From assembly GCF_001887775.1 (NCBI RefSeq), contig NZ_CP015519.1:1426001-1490000 (forward strand): 64,000 nucleotides of DNA. Direction: 5' to 3'. The position numbers were made by a program, and so were the translations under genes. The number at the start of each line of letters is the position of its first letter. Position 1 is the stretch's first letter. The DNA is from Syntrophotalea acetylenivorans (GTDB taxonomy: Bacteria > Desulfobacterota > Desulfuromonadia > Desulfuromonadales > Syntrophotaleaceae). Below are positions 27,406-36,048 of this stretch, one piece after another. Below the pieces are notes generated by a model that was given only the letters and a program-made list of their open reading frames with translations, was not told the origin of the DNA and ran no database searches.

Positions 27406-28300
27406 TATCGCTGGTCAAACAGTTTTTACCCCTGTTTTTACTTTGATACATCAACTCATCAGCCCGCCCGACAAGATCGGTTAAAGAATCGCCGACTTGC
27501 GCCAAGGTTGCGCCAACCGATACCGTGACCCCCACGGAGCCATCTTCCTGTTGCAGCCGGGAACTCTCGATCAACATACGCAGCCGCTCGCCGATGGCTA
27601 TCAACTCTGCCCCTTCTATATTGCGCACAAGCCCGATAAACTCTTCCCCACCCCAGCGACCGAAAACATCGAAAGGCCGGCATATGTGCTTAAGGTTTCT
27701 GGCCACCATCTGCAGCACCTGATCGCCAAAACCATGCCCGAAATTATCATTGATATATTTGAAATTATCAATATCGATAAACAACAGACCAAACGGCCAT
27801 CCATACCGAGCTTGCTCTTGCAGATGGCTTTCGATCTCTCTCTCGAAATAATTACGATTGACCAACCCGGTCAAACTATCGACCAACGCCAGTTGTCGTA
27901 ATTCCTCCAACTGAAGCAGCACGCCGGTCTTTTCGCTGAGATCCTGGAACAGTTCAACCCCACCCATGACCCGACCATCGGCTCCGGGCAAGGGGCGAAT
28001 ACGCACGGCCACCGGCACCCTGTGCCCATGCTTATGGCGAAGATAGACCTCCGACTCGATGTTTACATTACCCTCGATCGCTCTGGACAGGGGGCAGCCA
28101 TTTTCACAGAGCGCGTTTCCTTGTGCATCGACATGGTTAAGGATATTGTCGTAGCAGTGGCTGCCCATCACCTCTTCGGCGCTGAATCCGGTAATCTCCT
28201 CAGCCGTGCGATTCCAGAAAGTTATTCTTCGCTGAGTGTCGACGAAATAGAGGCCATCATAAAGATGATCGAGAAGCTGCAAATAATCGGGTTGAGACAA
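27401..28300 (-). CDS. PAS-GGDEF diguanylate cyclase
   Basis: This 299-residue soluble protein has one PAS domain (about 1-125) and one GGDEF domain (about 135-297). The PAS domain carries CYDNILNHVDAQGNALCENGCP, here cited as CY at about 47-48 and CENGCP at about 63-68, the same cysteine pattern as in three nearby sensors. The active motif is GGEEF with inhibitory site RPFD, so it should be an active, feedback-controlled cyclase. The start is TTG at 28300 with AAGGAG 7 nt upstream. The TGA stop lies in the edge of the intergenic repeat (copy A), so the last residues may have been set by repeat insertion. Confidence 0.9.
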   Translation of the reverse strand: MSQPDYLQLLDHLYDGLYFVDTQRRITFWNRTAEEITGFSAEEVMGSHCYDNILNHVDAQGNALCENGCPLSRAIEGNVNIESEVYLRHKHGHRVPVAVRIRPLPGADGRVMGGVELFQDLSEKTGVLLQLEELRQLALVDSLTGLVNRNYFEREIESHLQEQARYGWPFGLLFIDIDNFKYINDNFGHGFGDQVLQMVARNLKHICRPFDVFGRWGGEEFIGLVRNIEGAELIAIGERLRMLIESSRLQQEDGSVGVTVSVGATLAQVGDSLTDLVGRADELMYQSKNRGKNCLTSDI

Positions 28301-28442
28301 AAGAAACTCCTTGCGGATGCATTCACTGGAAAACGGGGATCAGCTGAATACTCAAGTACCTGAATATCTTGTTTTTAATCATACGATTTTATCCAGCAAC
28401 ATTGCAATGCCACCCTCAAAAAAAGGGTTTAAGCTCCAACCG

Positions 28443-28473
28443 TTGATTTCCTGCTGATTTCTAGTGTTATAAT
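28443..28473 (+). promoter_or_regulatory. sigma-70 promoter with extended -10
   Basis: TTGATT, a 19-bp spacer and TGTTATAAT (extended -10 plus consensus TATAAT) lie 60 bp upstream of the small-protein ATG at 28533. The spacer is slightly long but the extended -10 compensates. Confidence 0.65.
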
Positions 28474-28532
28474 CAAGGAGAAACTGTATCTACCGCTACT
28501 CAGAGCGGTACACCCAGAAGCAGGAGGACATC

Positions 28533-28727
28533 ATGGCAGGTAAAATTTTTTATCGGGAACGCAAAAAGTTTGTAGACGGTGCAAAAACCCCTCGCTACAT
28601 CGTCAGTGCTGTCTCCGACGTAAATCTCAAGGTTTACAGCAAGCACATGCGTATGAGCGAACTGAAGCAAGTAGCCGAGGCATTGGGCGCTGAACTGGTG
28701 GCCCTGAAGCGGGGTCCTAAGCACTGA
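28533..28727 (+). CDS. small basic hypothetical protein
   Basis: This 64-residue basic protein (MAGKIFYRERKKFVDGAKTP start, VALKRGPKH end) has a beta-strand-rich N-terminal half and a helix SELKQVAEALGAELVALK. The gene is unusually well equipped for its size: an extended -10 promoter, a strong AGGAGG Shine-Dalgarno sequence and a strong terminator of its own. This indicates a real, probably highly expressed, monocistronic gene. A nucleic-acid-binding role would fit the charge but is only a guess. I do not recognise a named family. Confidence 0.8.
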   Translation: MAGKIFYRERKKFVDGAKTPRYIVSAVSDVNLKVYSKHMRMSELKQVAEALGAELVALKRGPKH

Positions 28728-28753
28728 CCTTAACTCAAACATGACATGAAATA

Positions 28754-28795
28754 AGCAAAAGGCCCTTACCTGCTGGTGAGGGCCTTTTGCTTTTC
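28754..28795. terminator. strong bidirectional Rho-independent terminator
   Basis: GCAAAAGGCCCT and AGGGCCTTTTGC form a perfect 12-bp stem with TTTTCG after it. It terminates the small-protein gene and probably the convergent ADP-ribosylglycohydrolase gene. Confidence 0.92.
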
Positions 28796-28857
28796 GCTGT
28801 CCCGTCCTGAAATCAGCTGCTATCGAACCTTACCGAAAAACTCCTGTGCATACGGTT

Positions 28858-29631
28858 CTACCCTTCGCCCAAAGTTGAACGAAATAGTCTGACTACATCC
28901 GTCAGCGGTTCATCCAGTCGAGCCCAGACCTGCTCCGCGATCCAGGCAGGCACTTCGCCATAAAACGCTTCGGCAATACCGCCAGTGATACAGGCGATAG
29001 TGTCGCTGTCGCCACCGATGGAAATAGCATTGCGAATGGCATCCTCAAAGTCATTCGCCTCAAAAAATGCCTGCAGAGCCTGAGGAACCGACCCCTGGCA
29101 GGTGACGTCAAACCGGTAAGAAGGTCGAATATCATCGAGGGTAAAATCGAAACGATAACCGAACCTCTCAACGATGAAGTCCCGAATATCCGCCTTGTTC
29201 TCACCGATGCGGGCCAGAAAAATAGCGGCAGCGGTTGCCTGTGCTCCCTTGATCCCTTCGGGGTGATCATGAGTGACTGCGGCGCTGTTGCGAGATTCAC
29301 TCAGGACCGTCGAAAGATCGTTAAAATACCAACCGACCGGGCTGACCCGCATAGCCGAACCATTGCCAAAGGAACCATAAGGTTGCCTGACTTCGCTGGC
29401 AGCCCACTGCTGAAACCGACCGCCGTAACCGGCGGTGGGATAGCGGCGATAGTACTCCTTGAGACTATCCGTAAAGGGAGTGCCGCTCAATAAGCTGTCA
29501 GCCAAAGCAACCGTCAGTACCGTATCGTCGGTAAAACAGCTGGCGTCGGTAAATAGATCGAAATCTTTGCTCTTGTGATTATGCCACTCGAAACGGGATC
29601 CGATGATATCACCGGCGATGGCACCAAGCAT
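28858..29631 (-). CDS. ADP-ribosylglycohydrolase family protein
   Basis: This 257-residue enzyme of the DraG/ARH fold is predicted to remove ADP-ribose from a protein or small molecule using two metal ions. It shows the N-terminal GAIAGDIIGSRFE, the metal motif FTDDTVLT (about 35-42) and the C-terminal GGDSDTIACITGGIAEA, both metal-binding sets intact. DraG itself reactivates nitrogenase reductase, but no DraT or nif genes are here, so the substrate is open. The ATG at 29631 has GGGAGG at good spacing; the frame extends to 29688 without a better start. It is divergent from the tungstate-type ABC genes. Confidence 0.9.
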   Translation of the reverse strand: MLGAIAGDIIGSRFEWHNHKSKDFDLFTDASCFTDDTVLTVALADSLLSGTPFTDSLKEYYRRYPTAGYGGRFQQWAASEVRQPYGSFGNGSAMRVSPVGWYFNDLSTVLSESRNSAAVTHDHPEGIKGAQATAAAIFLARIGENKADIRDFIVERFGYRFDFTLDDIRPSYRFDVTCQGSVPQALQAFFEANDFEDAIRNAISIGGDSDTIACITGGIAEAFYGEVPAWIAEQVWARLDEPLTDVVRLFRSTLGEG

Positions 29632-29782
29632 AACGCCTCCCTCATCTTGTGCGGTTCGGTTTGGTCCGAACCGTGGTCTTGTTATCAACCGTTATCGTTA
29701 CGAACGAATGACCAAGCAATATTTCACCCAACCAAAGCCAACAGGGTTTAAATTCCGCCATATAGCCTACTGCCAAACGGTA

Positions 29783-29812
29783 TTGACTTTCACCTACCCC
29801 TTTATATATCCT
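29783..29812 (+). promoter_or_regulatory. putative promoter of the tupBC-like genes
   Basis: TTGACT is followed 16-18 bp later by overlapping -10-like boxes TATATC/TATCCT, about 90 bp upstream of the TTG start at 29903. Confidence 0.45.
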
Positions 29813-29902
29813 AAGCAGCCTTCACAGAGGCAGCCATCATGCTGGCATTTTAACTTATTTAAGAATTTTGTCCGTTATCGTTTGACCGCAAGGAGCGTCC
29901 CT

Positions 29903-30589
29903 TTGGACTTTCTGCTCGAATCATTAATCCAGGCGCTACAGCTGATCCTTTCCTACGATCCCGAAGTTTACATGACGGTCTGGACCTCTCTGTACGTGTC
30001 GTCCATTGCCATCATCCTTGCTTCTTTGGTCGGCATCCCGACGGGCCTGCTTATCGGCACCTGCCAATTTCCTGGAAAACGCATCGTCATCACCCTGCTC
30101 AACACCCTGATGGCCCTGCCAACGGTAGTGGTCGGCTTGGTCTGCTATGGCTTCTTCAGCCGTATGGGACCTCTCGGCAGCTGGGGACTGCTCTTTACCC
30201 CCTGGGCCATGGTGATCGGCCAAGTCATTCTGGCCACCCCGATCATTGCCAACTATACCATTGGCGCCCTGAGTGCCGCTGATAAGCGAATCATACCCAC
30301 CGCCTTGACCCTTGGCGCCAGTTCTTTCCAGAGCTCCCTTCAATTATTACAGGAAATCCGCTTTGGTGCCATGGCGGCCATCATCGCCGGCTTCGGCCGA
30401 GTGGTCGCCGAGGTCGGAGTGGCAATGATGCTCGGCGGCAACATTCGCGGTTTTACCCGCACAATGACCACCGCCATTGCCCTTGAAACCAGCAAAGGGG
30501 AATTCGCTTTCGGCCTGGCTCTCGGTCTGTTCCTCATGACCGTGGCCTTGCTGGTCAACCTGTTCCTCAACCTGCTGCAGCAGAGGTAA
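29903..30589 (+). CDS. tupB: TupB-type ABC transporter permease (tungstate-like)
   Basis: This 229-residue inner membrane permease has about five or six helices. It matches the TupB pattern: DPEVYMTVWTSLYVSS at the start, NTLMALPTVVVGLVCYG, and the ATPase-coupling loop EIRFGAMAAIIAGFGRVVAEVG followed by MMLGGNIRGFTR. The frame extends to 29603, but the hydrophobic protein begins at the TTG at 29903, which has AGGAG 8 nt upstream. It is followed 3 nt later by its ATPase. No TupA binding protein is in the window, so substrate (tungstate, molybdate or another oxyanion) is family-level inference. Confidence 0.85.
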   Translation: MDFLLESLIQALQLILSYDPEVYMTVWTSLYVSSIAIILASLVGIPTGLLIGTCQFPGKRIVITLLNTLMALPTVVVGLVCYGFFSRMGPLGSWGLLFTPWAMVIGQVILATPIIANYTIGALSAADKRIIPTALTLGASSFQSSLQLLQEIRFGAMAAIIAGFGRVVAEVGVAMMLGGNIRGFTRTMTTAIALETSKGEFAFGLALGLFLMTVALLVNLFLNLLQQR

Positions 30590-30592
30590 GCC

Positions 30593-31288
30593 GTGAAGCC
30601 CATCCTATCGGTTCGCAATCTTCAAAAAAGCTATAATGGTCACGTTGTGCTCAATATCGAGGAGCTCGACTTCCTGCCAAACCGCCTTTACTCCCTGGTC
30701 GGTCCCAACGGTTGCGGCAAAAGCACTCTGTTGCAAATCCTGGCTTTATTAATGAAGCCCACAAGCGGTGCCCTGCTCTTTCAAGAACAGGCGATCCCGT
30801 GGAAACGTCGCGAATTACAGAAGATTCGCCGTCAGGTCACCCTGGTTCACCAGTCGCCATACCTTTTTCACCGCTGTGTTCGGTACAATCTCGCCTACGG
30901 TCTGAAGATTCGCGGTATTCATGGCGACGAACAACACCGGCGAATTCATGAAGCCCTGGACTTGGTTGGGCTATCCGGCTTCGGACGGCGAAACGCCCGG
31001 GAACTCTCCGGCGGCGAGCAGCAGAGGGTGGCCATTGCCCGCGCCCTTTTGCTGCAGCCCAAGGTACTGCTTATGGATGAGCCGACCTCAAACATGGATA
31101 AAAAAAGTATCGAAACTTTCGATTCGCTCATCCCGACCCTGATTGAACGAGAGATCACTATCATTCAGGCGACTCACCTGCCGGATCAACCGCAGCGTCT
31201 TGGCAGTGAAATTATCGCCATGGACCAGGGGCAACTCGTTAAATCTGACTCCCCCTCTACATCCGTCCTGCCTATCGCCCGGCAATAA
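30593..31288 (+). CDS. tupC: TupC-type ABC transporter ATP-binding protein
   Basis: This 231-residue ATPase partners the preceding permease. It has Walker A GPNGCGKST, Q-loop HQSPYLFHRCVRYNL, signature LSGGEQQRVAIARA, Walker B VLLMDEPTSNMD and the H-loop QATHLPDQ. The start is GTG at 30593, 3 nt after the permease stop, indicating coupled translation. It lacks the C-terminal TOBE/MOP domain of ModC-type ATPases, consistent with TupC. The following gene carries an extracytoplasmic binding domain of a different family, so it is not an obvious replacement for TupA. Confidence 0.88.
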   Translation: MKPILSVRNLQKSYNGHVVLNIEELDFLPNRLYSLVGPNGCGKSTLLQILALLMKPTSGALLFQEQAIPWKRRELQKIRRQVTLVHQSPYLFHRCVRYNLAYGLKIRGIHGDEQHRRIHEALDLVGLSGFGRRNARELSGGEQQRVAIARALLLQPKVLLMDEPTSNMDKKSIETFDSLIPTLIEREITIIQATHLPDQPQRLGSEIIAMDQGQLVKSDSPSTSVLPIARQ

Positions 31289-31420
31289 CACTTCCTTCCG
31301 TATCCAACTCTATATTCAAATAAATATGAAATCCGGCGGCAGCCTTAAAATTTTCTAGTATTATATAACCCTGCAACTCATCACATCCTGTCACAACATC
31401 AGCAAGTGAAAGGAAATAGA

Positions 31421-34400
31421 GTGAAAAGGGTTCTGTTCCTGCTATTGCCGCTGTTGTTTTTCACCGGTGAAGCTTCGGCCAAACGAAATATCCTGTTGCT
31501 GCATTCCTATCACCACGGCTACGAGTGGACCCATAACATCACCACGGCCATGGAAGCGGTTATCAACCGCGAAATTCCCGATGCCGAACTGTTCATCGAG
31601 GAAATGGACACAAAACGTCACCTCCCGGCAAAACTCTTCCCGCAACTTCATCAATTTTACAGCCAAAAATACGCCCGACACACTTTCGATATTATTCTCT
31701 GTTCCGACGACAACGCCCTCGACTTTCTTCTCACTTACGGCGACGACCTCTTTCCCGGTGTGCCTGTGGTATTCTGCGGCATCAATAACTTTAAAGACGG
31801 TCGTTTAGCCGGCCACCAAAACTTTACCGGGGTGGCTGAATCAAATGACTATGCTGGTAACCTGGAGATTGCCCTGACCCTCCACCCCGCCACGCGCCAT
31901 GTAGCCTTGGTTGGCGACCGGACACCCTCGGCTATGGCCAACCTTCAACGATTGCGCGAACTCGCCCCGCGTTACGACGACCGCATTGATTTCACCGAAT
32001 TGGTCGGCCTCAGCACCACGCAATTGAAAGAGGCCCTGATTTCACTGCCCACCGACACAATTGTTTTCGATTGCAACTTCTATAGGGCCGCCGAAGGCCG
32101 TTACTATACCGTCTCAGAAAGCAATGCTTTTATCAGCCGCTACAGCAAGGGCCCGGTTTACGTCTTTGGCGACCATTTAATCAAGGGAGGAGTTATTGGA
32201 GGATTGGTTGTCAGTGCTGGTCAGCAGGGCGAAACTGCCGCGCTACTGGCCTTGAGAGTCCTGCGCGGAGAACAGATAAGTGATATTCCAGTGGCCCGGG
32301 CCAGCCCTAACATCTATATATTCGATTATCGGGCTCTTAAACGTTTCGGTATCGACAGAAAACAACTTCCGCAGGGCAGCCGTCTGGTCAACGTACCTGC
32401 GACCGTCTCTGCGGCCCAGCGCCGAAAGCTCCTCATCGCCCTGGTATTGGCCACAAGTTTTGCCGGCCTGGCCTTATCCCTTACCATCGCCCTGTTACAA
32501 CGAAGACGGGCTTACAAAGCCCTGCGACAAAGTAAAGGAACTCTCAAAGCCATACTCGGCAGCATCAACGACCCCATGTGCATGATGGACCGGCAGAGGA
32601 AGGTACTCTGGGCCAATGTCCCCGCCAAAAGACTTTACGGCGAGCATGTAGTCGGCAAAAGGTGCTATGAAATCCTTCACCATCGTAGCGAACCTTGTTC
32701 CGGACCCTGCCCGGCTCTGCAAGCCTTTGCCGAAGGCAAAATCCATGACAAACAGACCTGCATTACCGACCCGCAGGGCCGCATACATCATCTTCACTGT
32801 ACCGCTAACGTCGCCCTGCGTGACGAAAAGGGAGAACCGTCAACAATCCTGAAAATCTACCGTGACCTCACCGCCATAAAACAGACCCAGAAGGACCTGT
32901 ACCTGGCCAAATATTCCATCGACAGCTCGATCACCCCTTTCGCCATGGCCAACCTCGAAGGCAATCTGTCCCATGCCAACCGAGCGTTTCTCGACCTGTG
33001 GGGTTACGACCAGCTTGAGGATATTCAGGGCCGTGACCTGCGTTTTTTTCACCACAACCCAAAGGATGTAGAGGCAGTGCTTCAACAGCTTGCCTGCAAG
33101 AGATCCTGGCAAGGTCAAATTAAATCCCGCCGCCGGGACGGTTCTCTGTTTACTGCCGAAGTTCTGGCCCATGTCGTCACCGATCCTGACGGAACCCCCC
33201 TTTGCCTGACCGGCTCCTTCGTCGACATCACCGACAAACTCCACAGCGAACGGGAAGTGCAGCGACTGGCCTATTTTGATGAACTGACGGGACTTCCCAA
33301 CCGGACACTGCTGGCCGATCACATGGATCTGGCTTTTAATCAGGCACGACGCTGCGATGAATTCGCAGCAGTGTTGCTATTGGACCTGGATAATTTCAAA
33401 CAGACCAACGATACCTTCGGCCACGCTAAAGGCGATCTGCTATTAAAACAAGTCGCTCTTCGCCTACAATCAACCCTGCGGAAATGCGATACTCTGGCCC
33501 GATGGGGCGGTGATGAGTTCGTCTTGCTGATAACCGGCATGAAGAGCGAATTGGCCACAGCCAACGTTGCCAAAAAAATACTTGATCTTTTGACCGAACA
33601 ACCCTTTGAACTCAATGGAAGCGAGATCTTCACCTCGGCCAGCGCAGGCATCGCACTCTTTCCTCGTGACGGCAATGACAGCGAAACCCTCCTTAAGCAT
33701 GCTGATATTGCCATGTACGAAGCAAAGCGGGACGGTCGCAATGATTTCCATTTTTTCTCTAAACAGATCCAGCAAAAGGCAATGGTCCGTCACCGGCTCG
33801 AAACCAACATGCAAAGGGCTCTACGCCTGGAGGAGTTCCATCTGGTATACCAACCTCAAGTTAATTTATGCTCCGGCCAAATAGTCGGCGTCGAGGCCTT
33901 GGTGCGTTGGCAGAGCGACAACCTGGGAATAATTCCCCCTTGCGAATTTATCCCTATTGCAGAAGAAACCGGTTTGATACGCCCATTGGGCGAATGGATT
34001 TTACGCACAGCTTGTCAGCAAGCGGTGACTTGGCAGCATACAAACCATCCGCCCCTGAGATTGGCGATCAATTTATCCGTATGTCAGCTTGGCCAACCCA
34101 ACCTGGTAGAGCTCATCGTTAAAATTCTCAGGGAGACAGGCCTGCCACCGCAGTTATTGGAATTAGAAATTACCGAAAGCGTGTTTATGAAACAGAAAGA
34201 ATCGGCGACGCTGATCCTCGGACAACTACAACAGCTGGGCATTCAGATCGCCATCGACGATTTCGGTACCGGCTATTCATCCTTGAGCTATCTTAAAAAC
34301 GTCCCCATCGATCGCATCAAGATCGCCCAGGAGTTTGTCCGTGATATTCCGGAGGACCCGGATGATGTCGCCATCGTTCAAGCCATTATCGCCATGACCT

Positions 34401-34600
34401 CTCGCCTGGGGTTGAAGCAGATCGCCGAAGGTGTTGAAACTATTGACCAGCTGGACTTTCTGCGGCAACATGGATGTCACGACATGCAGGGCTATTACTT
34501 CGCCAAGCCGATGCGTGCAAAACAATTGATGGATTTTCTAAGCAAGGCGGCAACGGAAAACCTGAATACCCTTGTTGAGGGAAACTACCCTGCACCCTGA
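31421..34600 (+). CDS. membrane receptor: periplasmic binding domain-PAS-PAS-GGDEF-EAL
   Basis: This protein of about 1059 residues has a signal peptide (VLFLLLPLLFFTGEASA) and a periplasmic binding domain resembling ABC_sub_bind (PF04392), about 20-325. A membrane helix (about 340-362), two PAS domains, GGDEF and EAL follow. PAS1 has the cysteine cluster CYEILHHRSEPCSGPCP. The GGDEF motif is intact (GGDEF, inhibitory site RKCD). The EAL domain has EALVRW, NLSVCQL, EITESV and DDFGTGYSSL, but the KID motif reads KIA, so phosphodiesterase activity is doubtful. GTG 31421 has AAAGGA at good spacing and is preferred over GTG 31406. It is a transmembrane sensor coupling a small ligand to c-di-GMP. 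Confidence 0.9.
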   Translation: MKRVLFLLLPLLFFTGEASAKRNILLLHSYHHGYEWTHNITTAMEAVINREIPDAELFIEEMDTKRHLPAKLFPQLHQFYSQKYARHTFDIILCSDDNALDFLLTYGDDLFPGVPVVFCGINNFKDGRLAGHQNFTGVAESNDYAGNLEIALTLHPATRHVALVGDRTPSAMANLQRLRELAPRYDDRIDFTELVGLSTTQLKEALISLPTDTIVFDCNFYRAAEGRYYTVSESNAFISRYSKGPVYVFGDHLIKGGVIGGLVVSAGQQGETAALLALRVLRGEQISDIPVARASPNIYIFDYRALKRFGIDRKQLPQGSRLVNVPATVSAAQRRKLLIALVLATSFAGLALSLTIALLQRRRAYKALRQSKGTLKAILGSINDPMCMMDRQRKVLWANVPAKRLYGEHVVGKRCYEILHHRSEPCSGPCPALQAFAEGKIHDKQTCITDPQGRIHHLHCTANVALRDEKGEPSTILKIYRDLTAIKQTQKDLYLAKYSIDSSITPFAMANLEGNLSHANRAFLDLWGYDQLEDIQGRDLRFFHHNPKDVEAVLQQLACKRSWQGQIKSRRRDGSLFTAEVLAHVVTDPDGTPLCLTGSFVDITDKLHSEREVQRLAYFDELTGLPNRTLLADHMDLAFNQARRCDEFAAVLLLDLDNFKQTNDTFGHAKGDLLLKQVALRLQSTLRKCDTLARWGGDEFVLLITGMKSELATANVAKKILDLLTEQPFELNGSEIFTSASAGIALFPRDGNDSETLLKHADIAMYEAKRDGRNDFHFFSKQIQQKAMVRHRLETNMQRALRLEEFHLVYQPQVNLCSGQIVGVEALVRWQSDNLGIIPPCEFIPIAEETGLIRPLGEWILRTACQQAVTWQHTNHPPLRLAINLSVCQLGQPNLVELIVKILRETGLPPQLLELEITESVFMKQKESATLILGQLQQLGIQIAIDDFGTGYSSLSYLKNVPIDRIKIAQEFVRDIPEDPDDVAIVQAIIAMTSRLGLKQIAEGVETIDQLDFLRQHGCHDMQGYYFAKPMRAKQLMDFLSKAATENLNTLVEGNYPAP

Positions 34601-34629
34601 GTATCACTCCGGAACTAAAAGGATTCTGT

Positions 34630-36048
34630 ATGCCTCAAGGGGATATCGGCCTCATCGGCCTGGCCGTCATGGGTCAAAATCTGGCACTCAATATCAGCGA
34701 CCATGGCTTTTCCGTCGCAGTCTATAATCGCACCACCAGCAAGACGGAGGCCTTTTTAAAAGGCTCGGCCGCCGACAGCAGCATCATCGCCACCACTTCT
34801 CTGACAGAACTGGTAAACGCTCTTAAACCACCCCGCAAGATACTGCTGATGGTTAAGGCCGGTGAGGCAGTCGATGCCCTGCTTGAGCAACTTACTCCCC
34901 TGCTGTCACCAGGGGATATTGTTATCGACGGCGGGAATTCTCATTATCAGGATACGACTCGGCGCTGCAGCCAGTTCGCAGAGCAGGGCCTGTGTTTTGT
35001 CGGCTGTGGCATCTCCGGCGGCGAAGAAGGGGCACGGCACGGACCGGCATTGATGCCAGGCGGGCATTCCAACGCCTGGCCCGAGCTGCAACCGATATTC
35101 GAGGCCATTGCCGCCCGGGTAAAGGGCGAACCCTGTTGTCGATGGATGGGAGAAGGCGGCGCAGGTCATTATGTCAAGATGGTCCATAATGGCATCGAGT
35201 ACGGCGACATGCAGCTCATTGCCGAGGCCTACCAGCTGATGCACGACGGCCTTGGCCTGTCGGCAACAGAGCTGCAAACCATCTTCCAGGACTGGAACCG
35301 GGGGCCTCTCGATTCCTACCTTATTGAAATTACCGGGAAGATCCTTGGAGTCATGGACAAGGACGGTCAGGCCCTGCTCGACAAGATTCTTGATGCTGCA
35401 GGTCAGAAGGGTACCGGCAACTGGACCGTGGCCAGCGCCCTGGAACTCGGCGTACCTTTGACCCTGATCGCCGAGGCGGTCTTTGCCCGCGCCCTTTCGT
35501 CCCGTCACCAGGAGCGGCAGGTTGCGGCTCAACAATTGGGAGCTTCCGGGAAACGCCTGGAGGCTGCCGAGCATGAGGTTATTGCTGCGGTTCACGACGC
35601 TCTGTACGCCGCTAAAATCATCTCCTATGCCCAGGGATTCATGCTGCTGCGAGCTGCAGCAGAAACTTTCGGCTGGGACCTAAACTATCGCGACATCGCT
35701 CTGACCTGGCGAGGCGGCTGCATTATCCGTAGTGCGTTCCTCGACGATATCGCCCGCGCTTACGACCAACAACCAGAACTTACAAACCTGCTGCTGAACG
35801 AGTTTTTCAGCGACGCCCTCAGCCGAAGTGAAACCCACTGGCGACAAACCATTTCACTCGGCAGTCACCATGCTATCCCTCTGCCCGCCATGGCCGCAGG
35901 CCTGGCCTTTTTCGACGGCTATCGCTGCCCTCGCTTGCCGGCCAACCTGTTGCAAGCTCAACGGGATTTCTTCGGTGCCCATCAGTACGAACGCCTCGAT
36001 TCGCCACGGGGAACCTTTTTTCACAGCGACTGGAACGATCAGCCATGA
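34630..36048 (+). CDS. gnd: 6-phosphogluconate dehydrogenase, decarboxylating
   Basis: This enzyme converts 6-phosphogluconate and NADP+ to ribulose 5-phosphate, CO2 and NADPH. It has 472 residues, the length of the classical homodimeric enzyme. It shows the Rossmann motif [13 protein letters not shown], the catalytic region [20 protein letters not shown], the [19 protein letters not shown] segment and the family signature [11 protein letters not shown]. The Shine-Dalgarno AAAGGA precedes the ATG. Its stop overlaps zwf by 4 nt, forming the oxidative pentose phosphate operon gnd-zwf-pgl. Confidence 0.97.
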   Translation: MPQGDIGLIGLAVMGQNLALNISDHGFSVAVYNRTTSKTEAFLKGSAADSSIIATTSLTELVNALKPPRKILLMVKAGEAVDALLEQLTPLLSPGDIVIDGGNSHYQDTTRRCSQFAEQGLCFVGCGISGGEEGARHGPALMPGGHSNAWPELQPIFEAIAARVKGEPCCRWMGEGGAGHYVKMVHNGIEYGDMQLIAEAYQLMHDGLGLSATELQTIFQDWNRGPLDSYLIEITGKILGVMDKDGQALLDKILDAAGQKGTGNWTVASALELGVPLTLIAEAVFARALSSRHQERQVAAQQLGASGKRLEAAEHEVIAAVHDALYAAKIISYAQGFMLLRAAAETFGWDLNYRDIALTWRGGCIIRSAFLDDIARAYDQQPELTNLLLNEFFSDALSRSETHWRQTISLGSHHAIPLPAMAAGLAFFDGYRCPRLPANLLQAQRDFFGAHQYERLDSPRGTFFHSDWNDQP

